Shown here piece by piece: positions 16,843 to 26,395 of a DNA stretch of 64,000 bases (position 1 is the stretch's first letter; every line of letters begins with the position of its first letter). Below the pieces are notes generated by a model. The model saw only the letters and a program-made list of their open reading frames with translations, did not search any database and had not been told where the DNA came from. Origin of the DNA: Neorhizobium populisoli (lineage in GTDB: Bacteria; Pseudomonadota; Alphaproteobacteria; Rhizobiales; Rhizobiaceae). The position numbers were made by a program, and so were the translations under genes. The stretch is from assembly GCF_019430945.1 (NCBI RefSeq), contig NZ_JAHYCB010000006.1:62001-126000 (forward strand). Direction: 5' to 3'.

Positions 16843-18885
16843 TCAGAATTCTTCCCAATCGCTTGCTGCAGCCGGTGCAGCGACCGCGACCGCAGCACTG
16901 CCGCCACCGAAGGCGCGGGCGAGCGCTCCGGTCATGGCCTTGACCGGCGAAACGCGGGCACGATGCGTCGGAGCAGCTGCGATCGGGCGCGCTGCCCCAC
17001 GCGAAGGCTCGGCGGCGACCTGATGGCCTTCGTGGCCGATGTTGAACTTCGAGACGAGCGCGAAGAGACTGTCGGCTTCCGAGGAAAGCTTGGATGTTGC
17101 AGCCGAGGTTTCTTCCACCATCGCGGCGTTCTGCTGGGTGACCTGGTCCATCTGGTTGACGGCAGTATTGACCTCCGCCAGGCCGACCGACTGCTCGCGC
17201 GAGGCGACGGCGATCGAATGGATGTGGTCGTTGATGCTCAGAACGCGGGTTTCGATCTCCGACAGCGCTTCGCCGGTCTTCTGGACCAGTTCGACACCGG
17301 CTGCGACTTCGCTGCCGGACTTGCTGATCAGGCCCTTGATATCCTTGGCGGCACTTGCGGAGCGCTGAGCCAGCTCACGAACTTCCTGGGCGACGACCGC
17401 GAAGCCCTTCCCGGCTTCACCGGCACGTGCTGCTTCGACACCTGCGTTGAGAGCAAGCAGGTTGGTCTGGAAGGCGATTTCATCGATGACGTTGGTGATC
17501 TGGGCGATCTCGCGGGAAGCCTGCTCGATGCGACCCATGGCGTCGACCGCATTACGCACGACTTCACCGGACTGGACAGCGCTCTGCTTGGCTTCGCCGA
17601 CCATGATCGTTGCCTCGTGAGCGCGCTCGGTCGAGGTCTTCACCACGGCCGTGATCTGGTCGAGCGCAGCAGAGGTTTCCTCCAGTGCTGCAGCCTGCTG
17701 TTCGGTACGGCGCGAAAGGTCGTTTGCAGCATTGCTCAGTTCGGCGGCGCCGCCGTTCATGGAGCCGGTTGCGGCGCGTACGTTGGACATCGTGTTGCGA
17801 AGCGTCGCCATCGTGGCATTGACGTTGTGCTGGAGCTCTTCGAAAGCGCCCTTGAAGCTGCCGCGCATGTTGTCGGTCAGGTCGCCATCCGCCAGGCTCT
17901 TCACCACACGACGGGTTTCCGACACGCCGGTATCGACGCTGGCAACCAGATGGTCGACATCGCGAGCAAAGCGGTCGAGGCTTTCCTCGCCCCATTGCAT
18001 GTCGATGCGGCGGGTGAAATCACCTTCGACCGCGGCGGAAACCACGGAGGCCATCCGGGTCTGCAGATCGTCGCTCTTGGCGCGCAATGCAGCTTCCGAG
18101 GCATTCATGCGGGCGACTTCGATGCCGTTCTTCTTGAAGACTTCGACGGCAACGGCCATGTCGCCGATCTCGTCCTTGCGTCCGGCAGGAATGGCAGCAG
18201 CATAATCGCCATCAGCGATCTGCTTCATAGAAGAAGTCAGGCTCAGAATCGGCAGGCTGAGCTGCTTGCGGCCGATATAAAGACCGGATGCAGTGCCGCC
18301 GGCAACGCCGAAAAGTGTTGCGACGAGAACGCTGTAGAACACGAAATTGCCGAAGGCATCCATGCCGTCGCTCAGGATATCGAGCTCGGACTGGTCCATC
18401 TTCACAACGGCATCGATCTCAGCCTGATAGGCCTTGCGGTTGTTGCGGTTCGCGTCGTTATTGCCCTGGACGTTGGCGGCCTGCGGACCTTCCGTCTGGC
18501 TCAGCCGGACTGTCTCGCTGCGGAACGCCTTGAACTCCTTGGCGCGGTCGGTGAGCTTGTTGAACGTATCGCGTTGGGCCGCCGGCACTTTCGGCTGCCA
18601 CTGGGCAAGCAGCTTGTCGATATCGTCCAGCGACTTCAGCACGCCGTCGCCGAACTGCTTGGCAGCCGCGGAGTCCTTGGCAGCATAAATGCCGCGGGCG
18701 TCCATGACTACGGCGGTGACCAGTCGGTTCAGATGCTCGCCCTTGTAGGCACGATCCGCGACATCGGCATATTGTTGAGTCTGATCGTGATATTCTTCCA
18801 CGGCAAACAGCGAGAGCCCGCCGATAAAGCAGGCCACGAGGCTCATCACGCCGACGAGGAGATTGATCTTGGCTCTAATCTTCAC
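16843..18885 (-). CDS. Methyl-accepting chemotaxis protein with C-terminal DWEEF
   Basis: A 680-residue chemoreceptor. A first membrane helix near residues 6-30, a helical periplasmic sensor of about 160 residues (four-helix-bundle type), a second membrane segment near 210-230, HAMP segments, then the long signalling coiled coil whose hairpin tip reads [24 protein letters not shown]. The last residues, DWEEF, match the xWxxF pentapeptide that tethers CheR/CheB, so this receptor should be adapted efficiently. The GTG at 18885 is chosen because GGGGGA is six bases upstream; the open frame begins at a TTG six codons earlier that overlaps this site. The ligand is unknown. Confidence 0.92.
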   Translation of the reverse strand: MKIRAKINLLVGVMSLVACFIGGLSLFAVEEYHDQTQQYADVADRAYKGEHLNRLVTAVVMDARGIYAAKDSAAAKQFGDGVLKSLDDIDKLLAQWQPKVPAAQRDTFNKLTDRAKEFKAFRSETVRLSQTEGPQAANVQGNNDANRNNRKAYQAEIDAVVKMDQSELDILSDGMDAFGNFVFYSVLVATLFGVAGGTASGLYIGRKQLSLPILSLTSSMKQIADGDYAAAIPAGRKDEIGDMAVAVEVFKKNGIEVARMNASEAALRAKSDDLQTRMASVVSAAVEGDFTRRIDMQWGEESLDRFARDVDHLVASVDTGVSETRRVVKSLADGDLTDNMRGSFKGAFEELQHNVNATMATLRNTMSNVRAATGSMNGGAAELSNAANDLSRRTEQQAAALEETSAALDQITAVVKTSTERAHEATIMVGEAKQSAVQSGEVVRNAVDAMGRIEQASREIAQITNVIDEIAFQTNLLALNAGVEAARAGEAGKGFAVVAQEVRELAQRSASAAKDIKGLISKSGSEVAAGVELVQKTGEALSEIETRVLSINDHIHSIAVASREQSVGLAEVNTAVNQMDQVTQQNAAMVEETSAATSKLSSEADSLFALVSKFNIGHEGHQVAAEPSRGAARPIAAAPTHRARVSPVKAMTGALARAFGGGSAAVAVAAPAAASDWEEF

Positions 18886-18960
18886 CGCAAGTCCCCCTTG
18901 CAATTACACTTGAACACAGGGGTGCGGACACATGTATATCAGGCCGCCTGCCCATCGCTT

Positions 18961-18978
18961 AGTGCTAAAATTAGCACT
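18961..18978. promoter_or_regulatory. Perfect dyad upstream of the chemoreceptor gene
   Basis: AGTGCTAA-AA-TTAGCACT is a perfect 8-bp inverted repeat with a two-base centre, 75 bases upstream of the GTG start. Its size and place fit an operator for a dimeric regulator; no regulator is encoded nearby. Confidence 0.45.
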
Positions 18979-19244
18979 GAGACATTAACAATGTTTGAGC
19001 ATGCGCAATCATCGGCGGGCGAAAGCCCAGGTACAAAATATCAGGATTTTTGGGAATTTCGGAAAATTTCCTGTCAAATGCCAGGTCCAAGGCAGCGTAT
19101 CTGATATTTTATCGCCAACTTCCGGCCATGCGTCATCATCAGCTGACGAAGCGCAATCTTTAATGACATTTCTTCAATTATACTCATTGTGGAAGATACT
19201 AAGCCGGCAGCCACCTTTGGCGCTGCGGAAAAGCCCGTGCGAGA

Positions 19245-19274
19245 TTGACTTTTCCGCCGGAGTCCTCTTATAAG
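19245..19274 (+). promoter_or_regulatory. Sigma-70 promoter of rpmH-rnpA-yidC
   Basis: TTGACT (19245-19250) and TATAAG (19269-19274) are spaced by 18 bases, close to the housekeeping consensus, about 127 bases before the rpmH ATG. Confidence 0.65.
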
Positions 19275-19401
19275 CCGGCCACGTTCAGCTCCGGCGGGCT
19301 TCGACGAATGCTTCCGCCTGTGCAGATCGTTTTTCAGAAACGCTCTTGCCGTCGTGATGACGGCAAACTTCAAGAAGGGCCGCACACCGCGGTATTAAAA
19401 A

Positions 19402-19536
19402 ATGAAGCGTACCTACCAGCCGTCCAAGCTTGTCCGCAAGCGTCGTCACGGTTTCCGCGCCCGTATGGCCACCAAGGGTGGACAGAAGGTTTTGGCTGCT
19501 CGCCGCGCGCGTGGCCGTGCTCGTCTCTCGGCTTAA
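19402..19536 (+). CDS. rpmH: Large ribosomal subunit protein bL34
   Basis: A 44-residue, very basic protein that begins [20 protein letters not shown] and ends [12 protein letters not shown], the standard form of L34, which binds 23S rRNA. It is easy to miss because of its length. It starts the conserved rpmH-rnpA-yidC order; rnpA begins 27 bases after its stop. Confidence 0.97.
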   Translation: MKRTYQPSKLVRKRRHGFRARMATKGGQKVLAARRARGRARLSA

Positions 19537-19563
19537 GGCCGGGATGCCCGGGATAAACGGGCG

Positions 19564-19959
19564 ATGACGACAGAAACAAAAACCAAAAAAGCTGTCGGGC
19601 GGCTGAAAAGCCGGCCGCAGTTTCTGGCTGTCCGCGAAGGCGAAAGCCGCAGAGGCCGGACCTTCCTTCTGGAGGTTCTGGACCGCAAGACACCGGACGA
19701 GCCGCCCCGCGTCGGTTTTACCGTGACGAAAAAACACGGAAACGCGGTCGAGCGCAACCGGATGCGCCGGCGCCTGAAAGAGGCGGTGAGACAATCCGCC
19801 GGATTTGCAATGCATAACGGACACGACTATGTGATCGTCGCGCGGCGGGACGTGCTGACGGTGCCCTTTGCGGATATGACGGCACAGCTTATCGAACGTA
19901 TCTCGACAGCCAAGCCGAAACACAAGCGGTCTGAGAGGACTGATTCCAGGAAAGCATGA
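19564..19959 (+). CDS. rnpA: Ribonuclease P protein component
   Basis: Basic 131-residue subunit that helps the catalytic RNA bind pre-tRNA leaders. The signature RNR region is visible as [14 protein letters not shown], preceded by [13 protein letters not shown]. Both N- and C-terminal tails are longer and more charged than in E. coli. Its stop overlaps the yidC start (ATGA), implying translational coupling. Confidence 0.95.
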   Translation: MTTETKTKKAVGRLKSRPQFLAVREGESRRGRTFLLEVLDRKTPDEPPRVGFTVTKKHGNAVERNRMRRRLKEAVRQSAGFAMHNGHDYVIVARRDVLTVPFADMTAQLIERISTAKPKHKRSERTDSRKA

Positions 19960-21767
19960 TGGAAAAGAACCGCAATTACTTCATCGCGATCGCCCTTTCG
20001 GTGGTGATCGTCCTTGCCTGGCAGTTCCTCTATATGAACCCGAGGATGGAAGCCCAGCGCCGCGCCGACGAGGCACAGCAGGCGCTGCAGGGCGAGGCCC
20101 CCAAGCCCGCCAATGGCGAAAGCCCCGGCGCGCAGGGCACAGGCACTTCCTCCGGCACGTTGCCGGGCGGCACCGTGGCGGCCCAGACGCCGGTCACCCG
20201 AGACCAGGCGCTCGAGAAGTCCAAGCGCGTCCAGATCGAGACCCCTGCCCTGATCGGCTCCATCAACCTCACCGGCGCGCGTTTCGACGACCTGAAGCTG
20301 CGCGAATATCATGAGACGGTGGATGACAGGAGCCCGCTCATCACCCTTTTCTCGCCGTCCGAAACCACCGACGGCTATTTCACAGAAATCGGATATCTCG
20401 CAGGTCCTGAAGTCGGCGCCGGTCCTGTCGGCAATACCCAGTGGACCGTTGCAAGCGGCGACAAGCTGACCCAGCAGACCCCGGTCACTCTGACCTATAC
20501 CAATGAAAAGGGTGTCACCTTCACCCGTACGATCTCGGTTGACGACCACTACCTGCTGACCGTCGCCGACAAGATCGAGAACAAGTCGGGCGGCGCCGTG
20601 ACGCTGACGCCCTATGGCCGCGTCCTGCGCAACAACAAGCCGGCAACGCCTGCCGTCTGGGTCGTCTTCGAGGGCTTTATCGGCGTTCTCGGCGAAGCGG
20701 GCAGCCTGAACGAGCATACCTACGCCAATATCGAAAAAGAGCAGTACACCAACCCGAAAGCGACCACCGGCTGGCTCGGGATCACCGACAAGTATTGGGC
20801 TGCGACCATCGTGCCGCCGCAGGCCGTGCCTTATGTCGCTCGCTTCTCGCATTTCACCACCGGTCAGGCGAGCTATCAGGCCGACTACAAGAGCGATGAC
20901 GTCGTCATTCAGCCCGGCCAGTCGACCGAACTGAAGAACCTCGTCTTCGCCGGCGCCAAGGTCGTGCCGCTCATTTCGCAATACGAGACGAATAACGCCA
21001 TTCCGCAGTTCAACCGCCTGATCGACTGGGGCTGGTTCTACTTCATCACCAAGCCGATGTTCCAGCTGATGGATTTCCTGTTCCGTCACGTCGGCAATTT
21101 CGGCCTCGCCATTCTGGCGACTACCGTCGTGGTCAAGGCACTGTTCTTCCCGCTGGCCAACAAGCAGTACGCTTCGATGGCCAACATGAAGCGCATGCAG
21201 CCGAAGATGGAAGAGCTGAAGGCCAAGCACGGCGACGACCGCATGGCCCTGCAGCAGGCGATGATGGCTCTCTACAAGGACGAGAAGATCAACCCGATCG
21301 CCGGCTGCTGGCCGGTGCTCCTGCAGATCCCGGTCTTCTTCGCGCTCTACAAGGTCATCTACGTCACGATCGAAATGCGGCATGCGCCGTTCTTCGGCTG
21401 GATCCAGGACCTTTCCGCACCGGACCCGACCTCGCTGTTCAACCTCTTCGGCCTGCTGCCCTACGACGTGCCGCATGCGCTGATGATCGGCGTCTGGCCG
21501 TTGATCATGGGCATCACCATGTTCTTCCAGATGAAGATGAACCCGACCCCGCCGGATCCGACCCAGGCGATGATCTTCACCTGGATGCCGGTCGTCTTCA
21601 CCTTCATGCTGTCCTCCTTCCCGGCCGGCCTCGTGATCTACTGGGCCTGGAACAACACGCTGTCGGTGACCCAGCAGGCGATCATCATGAAGCGCCACGG
21701 CGCCAAGGTGGAGCTCTTCGACAACATCAAGAGCCTGTTCCGACGAAAGCCCGCGGCCTCGAAATAG
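19956..21767 (+). CDS. yidC: Membrane protein insertase YidC
   Basis: A 603-residue inner-membrane insertase that works alone and with SecYEG. An N-terminal membrane helix (about 8-27) is followed by a Pro/Gly-rich linker and the large periplasmic beta domain (about 75-350), then the conserved C-terminal core from about 360 with five membrane segments ([50 protein letters not shown] and others) and a basic tail. It overlaps rnpA by four bases; a strong terminator follows. Confidence 0.96.
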   Translation: MMEKNRNYFIAIALSVVIVLAWQFLYMNPRMEAQRRADEAQQALQGEAPKPANGESPGAQGTGTSSGTLPGGTVAAQTPVTRDQALEKSKRVQIETPALIGSINLTGARFDDLKLREYHETVDDRSPLITLFSPSETTDGYFTEIGYLAGPEVGAGPVGNTQWTVASGDKLTQQTPVTLTYTNEKGVTFTRTISVDDHYLLTVADKIENKSGGAVTLTPYGRVLRNNKPATPAVWVVFEGFIGVLGEAGSLNEHTYANIEKEQYTNPKATTGWLGITDKYWAATIVPPQAVPYVARFSHFTTGQASYQADYKSDDVVIQPGQSTELKNLVFAGAKVVPLISQYETNNAIPQFNRLIDWGWFYFITKPMFQLMDFLFRHVGNFGLAILATTVVVKALFFPLANKQYASMANMKRMQPKMEELKAKHGDDRMALQQAMMALYKDEKINPIAGCWPVLLQIPVFFALYKVIYVTIEMRHAPFFGWIQDLSAPDPTSLFNLFGLLPYDVPHALMIGVWPLIMGITMFFQMKMNPTPPDPTQAMIFTWMPVVFTFMLSSFPAGLVIYWAWNNTLSVTQQAIIMKRHGAKVELFDNIKSLFRRKPAASK

Positions 21768-21772
21768 TTTTG

Positions 21773-21799
21773 AAAAGCCCCGCTTCGGCGGGGCTTTTT
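21773..21799 (+). terminator. Rho-independent terminator after yidC
   Basis: GCCCCGC-TTCG-GCGGGGC hairpin with a stable tetraloop, flanked by AAAA before and TTTTT after. It separates rpmH-rnpA-yidC from engB. Confidence 0.92.
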
Positions 21800-21907
21800 G
21801 TTTGAGGCAGATGAGGGGCAAACTCTCAACTCTACCGCCAAACCTTGACTTTGCCGCCCAAAACCCCGAAGCCCTTGCGCTTCAAAGACGAACAGGACGA
21901 CGAACCG

Positions 21908-22567
21908 ATGACCGCAGACAGAAACACGGACGACAAGCCGCTCTTCGGCCGCCCCTGGATCTTCATCCGCGGCGTGCCTGCGATGAAATTCCTGCCGCCG
22001 GAAGGCCCGCTGGAAGTGGCGTTTGCCGGCCGGTCGAATGTCGGCAAGTCTTCGCTGATCAATGCGCTGGTCGGCCACAAGGGCCTGGCCCGCACGTCCA
22101 ATACGCCTGGCCGCACCCAGGAACTCAACTATTTCGTGCCGGACGGTTATTCCGGACAGGCCGGCGACCTGCCGCCGATGGCGCTGGTCGACATGCCGGG
22201 CTATGGTTATGCCCAAGCGCCGAAGGAACATGTGGACGCCTGGACCAAGCTTGTCTTCGACTACCTGCGCGGCCGCGCGACGCTGAAGCGCGTCTATGTG
22301 CTGATCGACAGCCGCCACGGATTGAAAAAGAACGACGAGGAGGTTCTAGACCTGCTCGACAAGGCGGCCGTCTCCTATCAGGTCGTGCTGACCAAGACGG
22401 ACAAGATCAAGGAACCGGCCGTGCCGAAGCTGGTGAGCGAGACGCTGGAAAAGATTCGCAAGCGGCCGGCCGCCTATCCGGAAGTGTTGTCCACGTCGTC
22501 CGAAAAGGGCAATGGGCTCGATGAGCTGCGCGCCGCGATTTGCCTGACCGTCGGTCATTCGGCCTGA
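21908..22567 (+). CDS. engB: Ribosome-biogenesis GTPase EngB (YsxC/YihA)
   Basis: A 219-residue TrmE-Era-like GTPase needed for assembly of the large ribosomal subunit. G1 is GRSNVGKSS at 41-49, G3 DMPGYGYA, G4 TKTDKIK and a late TSSEKGNG (G5-like). The ATG at 21908 is chosen to match usual N-termini; an in-frame TTG at 21845 would add 21 charged residues. It converges on the fasciclin gene with a shared terminator region. Confidence 0.93.
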   Translation: MTADRNTDDKPLFGRPWIFIRGVPAMKFLPPEGPLEVAFAGRSNVGKSSLINALVGHKGLARTSNTPGRTQELNYFVPDGYSGQAGDLPPMALVDMPGYGYAQAPKEHVDAWTKLVFDYLRGRATLKRVYVLIDSRHGLKKNDEEVLDLLDKAAVSYQVVLTKTDKIKEPAVPKLVSETLEKIRKRPAAYPEVLSTSSEKGNGLDELRAAICLTVGHSA

Positions 22568-22587
22568 CAATTCGGCCAAACAGATAT

Positions 22588-22623
22588 AAAAAATCCGGCC
22601 GCTCGGGGCGAGAGCGGCCGGAT
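22588..22623 (-). terminator. Rho-independent terminator of the fasciclin gene
   Basis: ATCCGGCCGCTC and GAGCGGCCGGAT pair over 12 bp around a seven-base loop; on the minus strand six T residues follow. The stem lies between the converging engB and fasciclin genes. Confidence 0.88.
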
Positions 22624-22657
22624 CGAGATGCAAGAGCGCCGGGTGGCGGGGCGGCTC

Positions 22658-23218
22658 TTACATCTTGGGAAGCAGAACCTTGTCGATGACATGGATGACG
22701 CCGTTCGACTGCTTGACGTCGGCGATGGTGACATGGGCGACACCGCCCATTTCGTCGGTCAGAGTGATCTTGCCCATGCTTTCCTTGGCCTTCAGGATGC
22801 AGCCGCCGACGGTCTTGACGTCATGGGTGCCCTTGTCGTCCTTGATCATCTTTTCGATCGTCTTGGACATGGCATCGGCCGCGACCACGTGGCAGGTCAG
22901 AACCTTGGTGAGCTGCGCCTTGTTTTCCGGCTTCAGCAGGGTTTCGACCGTGCCCTTCGGCAGGGCTGCGAAGGCTTCGTTGGTGGGTGCGAAGACGGTG
23001 AACGGGCCTTTGCCCTGCAGCGTATCGACCAGGCCGGCGGCCTTGACGGCGGCGACCAGCGTCGTGTGATCCTTGGAGTTCACGGCATTTTCGACGATGT
23101 TCTTGTTTTCATACATCGGTGCGCCGCCGACCTGCGGGTTTGCGGCATGGGCGCCGGCTGCGGCAGCGGCGGAGATGGCAGCTGCGATATAGAGTGTGCG
23201 GAGCTTGAAATTAAACAT
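22658..23218 (-). CDS. Secreted fasciclin (FAS1) domain protein, Nex18-like
   Basis: A 186-residue exported protein: signal peptide at about 1-25 (MFNFKLRTLYIAAAISAAAAAGAHA) and one FAS1 domain from about 36 to the end, with the H1 box GPFTVFAPTNEAFAAL and H2-like box NGVIHVIDKVLLP. Two cysteines (LTCHVV and GGCILK) could pair. FAS1 domains mediate adhesion or protein contacts; the rhizobial Nex18 protein, reported as nodule-expressed, is of this kind (recalled). The ATG at 23218 is chosen because the signal peptide starts there. It has its own terminator, and another separates it from the anti-sigma gene upstream, so it must have its own promoter. Confidence 0.9.
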   Translation of the reverse strand: MFNFKLRTLYIAAAISAAAAAGAHAANPQVGGAPMYENKNIVENAVNSKDHTTLVAAVKAAGLVDTLQGKGPFTVFAPTNEAFAALPKGTVETLLKPENKAQLTKVLTCHVVAADAMSKTIEKMIKDDKGTHDVKTVGGCILKAKESMGKITLTDEMGGVAHVTIADVKQSNGVIHVIDKVLLPKM

Positions 23219-23350
23219 GATCGTTTCCTCTTCCTCTCGAAGTATTTGATCGCCCCGGCGCGGATGCGCGCCTCCCAAGGCTTGGCGTCCCGTTTTCGCC
23301 GGGGACAAAACAAGTGACGAGCGGCCGCGCGGAAAAGTTTCAGGAATATT

Positions 23351-23388
23351 AAAAAAGCGGCTGAGAAAACCTCAAGCCGCTGTTTTTA
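23351..23388 (-). terminator. Rho-independent terminator of the sigma/anti-sigma operon
   Basis: AGCGGCTGAG pairs with CTC-A-AGCCGCT (one bulged A) and is followed on the minus strand by six T residues. It lies after the anti-sigma stop and before the fasciclin gene. A T run on the other side makes it potentially bidirectional. Confidence 0.8.
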
Positions 23389-23409
23389 TTGTAATATTTT
23401 ATCTGAATT

Positions 23410-24141
23410 CTAGATATTCTTGGCGAGGCCGGATGCAACCACCGGGCCAGTCGGCTGGCCGGTCGGAGAGCCACCCAGCGGCTCAACGCTGACGGCGAAG
23501 GTGACGCCATCCTTGAGGCGCGGACGCACCGCGGCCGGGATTTCCACCGTGCCGTCGCCGGTCTGCGGCACGACGCCGAGCGAGATCGCCGGATTGCCGC
23601 CGCCGGGCACCAGCCAGAGCTGCAGCGAGCGCTGTTCAGCGACCTTGGCGGCGACGGGCGTCAGCCGTAGCTGGCCGTTGCCCGCATCGTATCGGGCCAG
23701 AAGGCCGATCGTTGTGCCCTCGTCGCCGGTCAGGCGGGCGACCAGAGGCTGGGAGGGGGAAAGACTGCCGATCCAGCCGGACTGGAGCGAGGCATAGGTG
23801 ATCAGCAGTGCCAGCGACGCAAACGCGAGGCCGCGCCACAGAAGAAGGGAATTCCACCAGCTGCCGGCGGCAGCCAGTTCCATCGCAAACGAGTTTTTCG
23901 GGAAAAGCCGCGCCTCGATCTTCGAAAAGGCTTTGGCCGGCGGCACCACATCTTCGTAATCGTCGTTGAAATCGGCAAGGTTTTCCTGCCAGCGGGCGAC
24001 GATCCGGGCAAACGACTTGTCACGGGAAAGACGCGCTTCGACGCGGGCACGATCCGCCAGTGAGAGCACGCCGAGAACGTATTCTCCGGCGAGCAGCTCG
24101 TCGCGGGAGCGGTCTCCCTCGCTTTGGTCCGGCTTCGTCAT
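23410..24141 (-). CDS. Anti-sigma factor, RskA/anti-sigma-K type
   Basis: A 243-residue membrane-bound regulator. The N-terminal cytoplasmic part (LLAGEYVLGVLSLADRARVEARL) matches anti-sigma-K proteins that lack the zinc-binding HxxxCxxC motif. One membrane helix is at about 100-119. The periplasmic RskA domain follows, with QLWLVPGGGNPAISLGVVP and a C-terminal VSVEPLGGSPTGQPTGPVVASG, typical of the family. The ATG overlaps the sigma stop by four bases (ATGA), so the pair is translationally coupled; a GTG at 24153 is a possible earlier start. It should hold the sigma factor at the membrane until a periplasmic signal leads to release. Confidence 0.92.
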   Translation of the reverse strand: MTKPDQSEGDRSRDELLAGEYVLGVLSLADRARVEARLSRDKSFARIVARWQENLADFNDDYEDVVPPAKAFSKIEARLFPKNSFAMELAAAGSWWNSLLLWRGLAFASLALLITYASLQSGWIGSLSPSQPLVARLTGDEGTTIGLLARYDAGNGQLRLTPVAAKVAEQRSLQLWLVPGGGNPAISLGVVPQTGDGTVEIPAAVRPRLKDGVTFAVSVEPLGGSPTGQPTGPVVASGLAKNI

Positions 24142-24680
24142 CGGTCTAGACACTCTTTCAGCTTCATCAGACTGCGCCGGAGCCAGGTGCGCATCGTGTT
24201 GAGCGGCACGCCATGGCGTTCCGCGAGTTCCTGATAGCTCAGGCCCTCCACATAGGCACTCCTCACTGCCATTGCCCGATCAGATTCCAACTCTTCCATA
24301 CACCTGTCAATGCGTTTGCCTTCGCCTTTCATCACAGTTTCCGCCTCCGGGCCGGGGGCGGAGTCGGCGATATCGAAACTCTCCTCGATACTGTCGCTTA
24401 CCGGCTTGCGGGCGCGCAGCACATCGATGGAGTGATTGCGCGCCACGGCCACCAGCCAGCCGATCGGGCTGATGCCGGTTGCTGCAAAACGATCGGCGCG
24501 CTGCCAGATTTTGACGAAGACTTCCTGCAACGCATCTTCCGCATCGCTCCGATCCTTGAGGATACGAAGACAGACGGAAAAAAGTTTCGGGGCGATGGCA
24601 GAATAGAGCGCGCTCAGCGCCGCGCGATCGCGCAGCGCCACTTTGCCGATCAGGACAGCGATGTCGGCGTCGGTTGCCAA
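24138..24680 (-). CDS. ECF RNA polymerase sigma factor
   Basis: A 180-residue extracytoplasmic-function sigma factor. Region 2 is at about 23-95 (SDAEDALQEVFVKIWQRAD, then GWLVAVARNHSIDVLRAR), and region 4 at about 128-177 with the helix-turn-helix LSYQELAERHGVPLNTMRTWLRRSLMKL. The start is a TTG with GGAGG seven bases upstream and a small hairpin GCTGC-TTT-GCAGC just before that site. Paired with the overlapping RskA-like anti-sigma gene. Probable targets include its own operon and the fasciclin gene downstream, by analogy with mycobacterial SigK. Confidence 0.93.
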   Translation of the reverse strand: MATDADIAVLIGKVALRDRAALSALYSAIAPKLFSVCLRILKDRSDAEDALQEVFVKIWQRADRFAATGISPIGWLVAVARNHSIDVLRARKPVSDSIEESFDIADSAPGPEAETVMKGEGKRIDRCMEELESDRAMAVRSAYVEGLSYQELAERHGVPLNTMRTWLRRSLMKLKECLDR

Positions 24681-24807
24681 GCAGGTTCCTCCCGCTGCAA
24701 AGCAGCTTATTGCTTATCACACACTACGCGCAAAACTTGGCATTGGATTATTTCCCCCGTCAAAAACATGCGCTAAAACGCCCCCACTTTAAATCAAGGG
24801 GAATTCG

Positions 24808-25695
24808 ATGACGGCTTCCGAGAGCGAACTTCAGGCCAAGCTTCTGGCGCAGGCGCTGCCTTACATGCAGCGTTACGAGAACAAGACGATCGTCGTGAAA
24901 TACGGCGGCCATGCCATGGGCGATGTCGAACTCGGCAAGGCGTTTGCGGCCGATATCGCGCTGCTGAAGCAGTCGGGCGTCAACCCGATCGTCGTCCACG
25001 GCGGCGGCCCGCAGATCGGCGCCATGCTGACCAAGATGGGCATCGAATCGAAATTCGAAGGCGGCCTGCGCGTCACCGACCAGAAGACCGTCGAGATCGT
25101 CGAGATGGTTCTCGCCGGTTCGATCAATAAGGAAATCGTCGCGCTGATCAACCAGACTGGCGAATGGGCGATCGGCCTGTGCGGCAAGGACGGCAACATG
25201 GTCTTCGCCGAGAAGGCCAAGAAGACCGTCGTCGATCCGGACAGCAATATCGAGCGCGTTCTCGATCTCGGCTTCGTCGGCGAAGTGGTGGAAGTCGACC
25301 GCACGCTGCTCGACCTGCTCGCCAAGTCGGAAATGATCCCGGTCATCGCTCCGGTCGCCCCCGGCCGCGACGGCGCCACCTACAATATCAATGCCGATAC
25401 GTTTGCGGGCGCCATTGCCGGCGCGCTGAACGCCACGCGTCTGCTCTTCCTTACCGACGTCCCGGGCGTGCTCGACAAGGACAAGAACCTGATCAAGGAA
25501 CTGACGGTCGCGCAGGCGCAGGCGCTGATCAAGGACGGCACGATCTCCGGCGGCATGATCCCGAAGGTCGAGACCTGCATCGACGCCATCAAGGCCGGCG
25601 TGCAGGGCGTCGTCATTCTGAACGGCAAGACCGCCCATTCCGTGCTGCTCGAAATCTTCACCGAGCATGGTGCGGGCACGCTTCTCGTCCCATGA
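24808..25695 (+). CDS. argB: Acetylglutamate kinase
   Basis: Phosphorylates N-acetylglutamate in arginine synthesis. The 295-residue protein has the ATP-binding start [10 protein letters not shown] at 30-39, the substrate-binding [13 protein letters not shown], and [15 protein letters not shown]. The N-terminal helix before the kinase core (about residues 1-25) is the type found in arginine-feedback-inhibited hexameric enzymes. An AAGGGG site precedes the ATG. The next gene overlaps its stop by four bases. Confidence 0.96.
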   Translation: MTASESELQAKLLAQALPYMQRYENKTIVVKYGGHAMGDVELGKAFAADIALLKQSGVNPIVVHGGGPQIGAMLTKMGIESKFEGGLRVTDQKTVEIVEMVLAGSINKEIVALINQTGEWAIGLCGKDGNMVFAEKAKKTVVDPDSNIERVLDLGFVGEVVEVDRTLLDLLAKSEMIPVIAPVAPGRDGATYNINADTFAGAIAGALNATRLLFLTDVPGVLDKDKNLIKELTVAQAQALIKDGTISGGMIPKVETCIDAIKAGVQGVVILNGKTAHSVLLEIFTEHGAGTLLVP

Positions 25696-26381
25696 GATTT
25701 GCCTGGATCGCCGAACCGCCTTTCAATTTCCGGAAAGGCAGTTCGCTGACGGGCTGCGACGTCGAACTGGCTCGATACGTGTTTTCTCTTCTGGGAGAGA
25801 CGTTCGAGCCTGTGGAAACCGAGTTCGGCGATCTTCTGGACGGGCTGGCCGACGAGCGCTGGGACGTCGCGACAGGTATGTTTTTGACGCCCGAACGAAT
25901 GACGCGTGCGCCATTCACGATATCAATCTGGTCTCTTCGAGATGGCCTGCTTGTCCAGAGAGCCGAGGCAGGCACGATAAGCGGCTACCGGGATATCGCG
26001 CGCAACGGTTTCAAGCTTGCCGTTCTCGAAGGGCAGCTTCAACACCGGACGGCACTGGATCTCGGTGTGCCGGACGCCGATATCGTTGTCATGCGAAACT
26101 ACGAGGACGCGGCACAGGCCGTGGCGACCGGCACGGTACTGGCCTATGCAAGCGTCGAGCTGGCACATCTCGCGCATATCGAACACAACGGTGCTTTGGC
26201 CTGCGTGCCCGTCCCATTGGAGGAAAGGCCTCCCGAGGAGGGCGGATTCGCGTGCCGCAATGCCGCGATCCGCGACCGTTTGAATTCGGTACTCGCCGAT
26301 TTCATCGGCGGCAACGAACACGCCGCCCTCCTGCGGTCCTTCAATCTCGATCCGGAAGCATTCCGCCTCGCATCCCGCTAA
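25692..26381 (+). CDS. Periplasmic-binding-protein fold protein without a signal peptide
   Basis: A 229-residue protein whose whole length fits a family 3 solute-binding domain (SBP_bac_3): [12 protein letters not shown] at the start, the [16 protein letters not shown] helix, [14 protein letters not shown], and a central [17 protein letters not shown] hinge region. It begins directly in the first strand with no signal peptide or lipobox. Its ATG overlaps the argB stop (ATGA), so it is translationally coupled to argB. It may be a cytoplasmic ligand-binding protein or a decayed or recruited SBP; no permease or ATPase gene is adjacent. Function unknown. Confidence 0.8.
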   Translation: MRFAWIAEPPFNFRKGSSLTGCDVELARYVFSLLGETFEPVETEFGDLLDGLADERWDVATGMFLTPERMTRAPFTISIWSLRDGLLVQRAEAGTISGYRDIARNGFKLAVLEGQLQHRTALDLGVPDADIVVMRNYEDAAQAVATGTVLAYASVELAHLAHIEHNGALACVPVPLEERPPEEGGFACRNAAIRDRLNSVLADFIGGNEHAALLRSFNLDPEAFRLASR

Positions 26382-26395
26382 GCCGATATGGACAA

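Larger units (their letters stand above)
18886..19401. other. Intergenic region between the chemoreceptor and rpmH
   Basis: About 515 bases between divergent genes. It holds an 18-bp dyad close to the chemoreceptor start (18961-18978) and a sigma-70-like promoter with a leader of about 120 bases in front of rpmH. The middle (about 19010-19200) is AT-richer and contains no supported gene. Confidence 0.7.

Noticed and set aside
16834..19104. Open frame of 756 codons on the plus strand across the chemoreceptor
   Set aside because: Antisense shadow of a complete chemoreceptor; compositionally artificial.
24681..24807. Autoregulatory ECF promoter in front of the sigma gene
   Set aside because: I could not find a -35/-10 pair shared with the fasciclin upstream region at comparable spacing, so no promoter is claimed.
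25164..25691. N-terminal extension of the SBP-like protein through argB
   Set aside because: The extension reads argB in the wrong frame; the ATG at 25692 overlapping the argB stop begins the SBP fold exactly.
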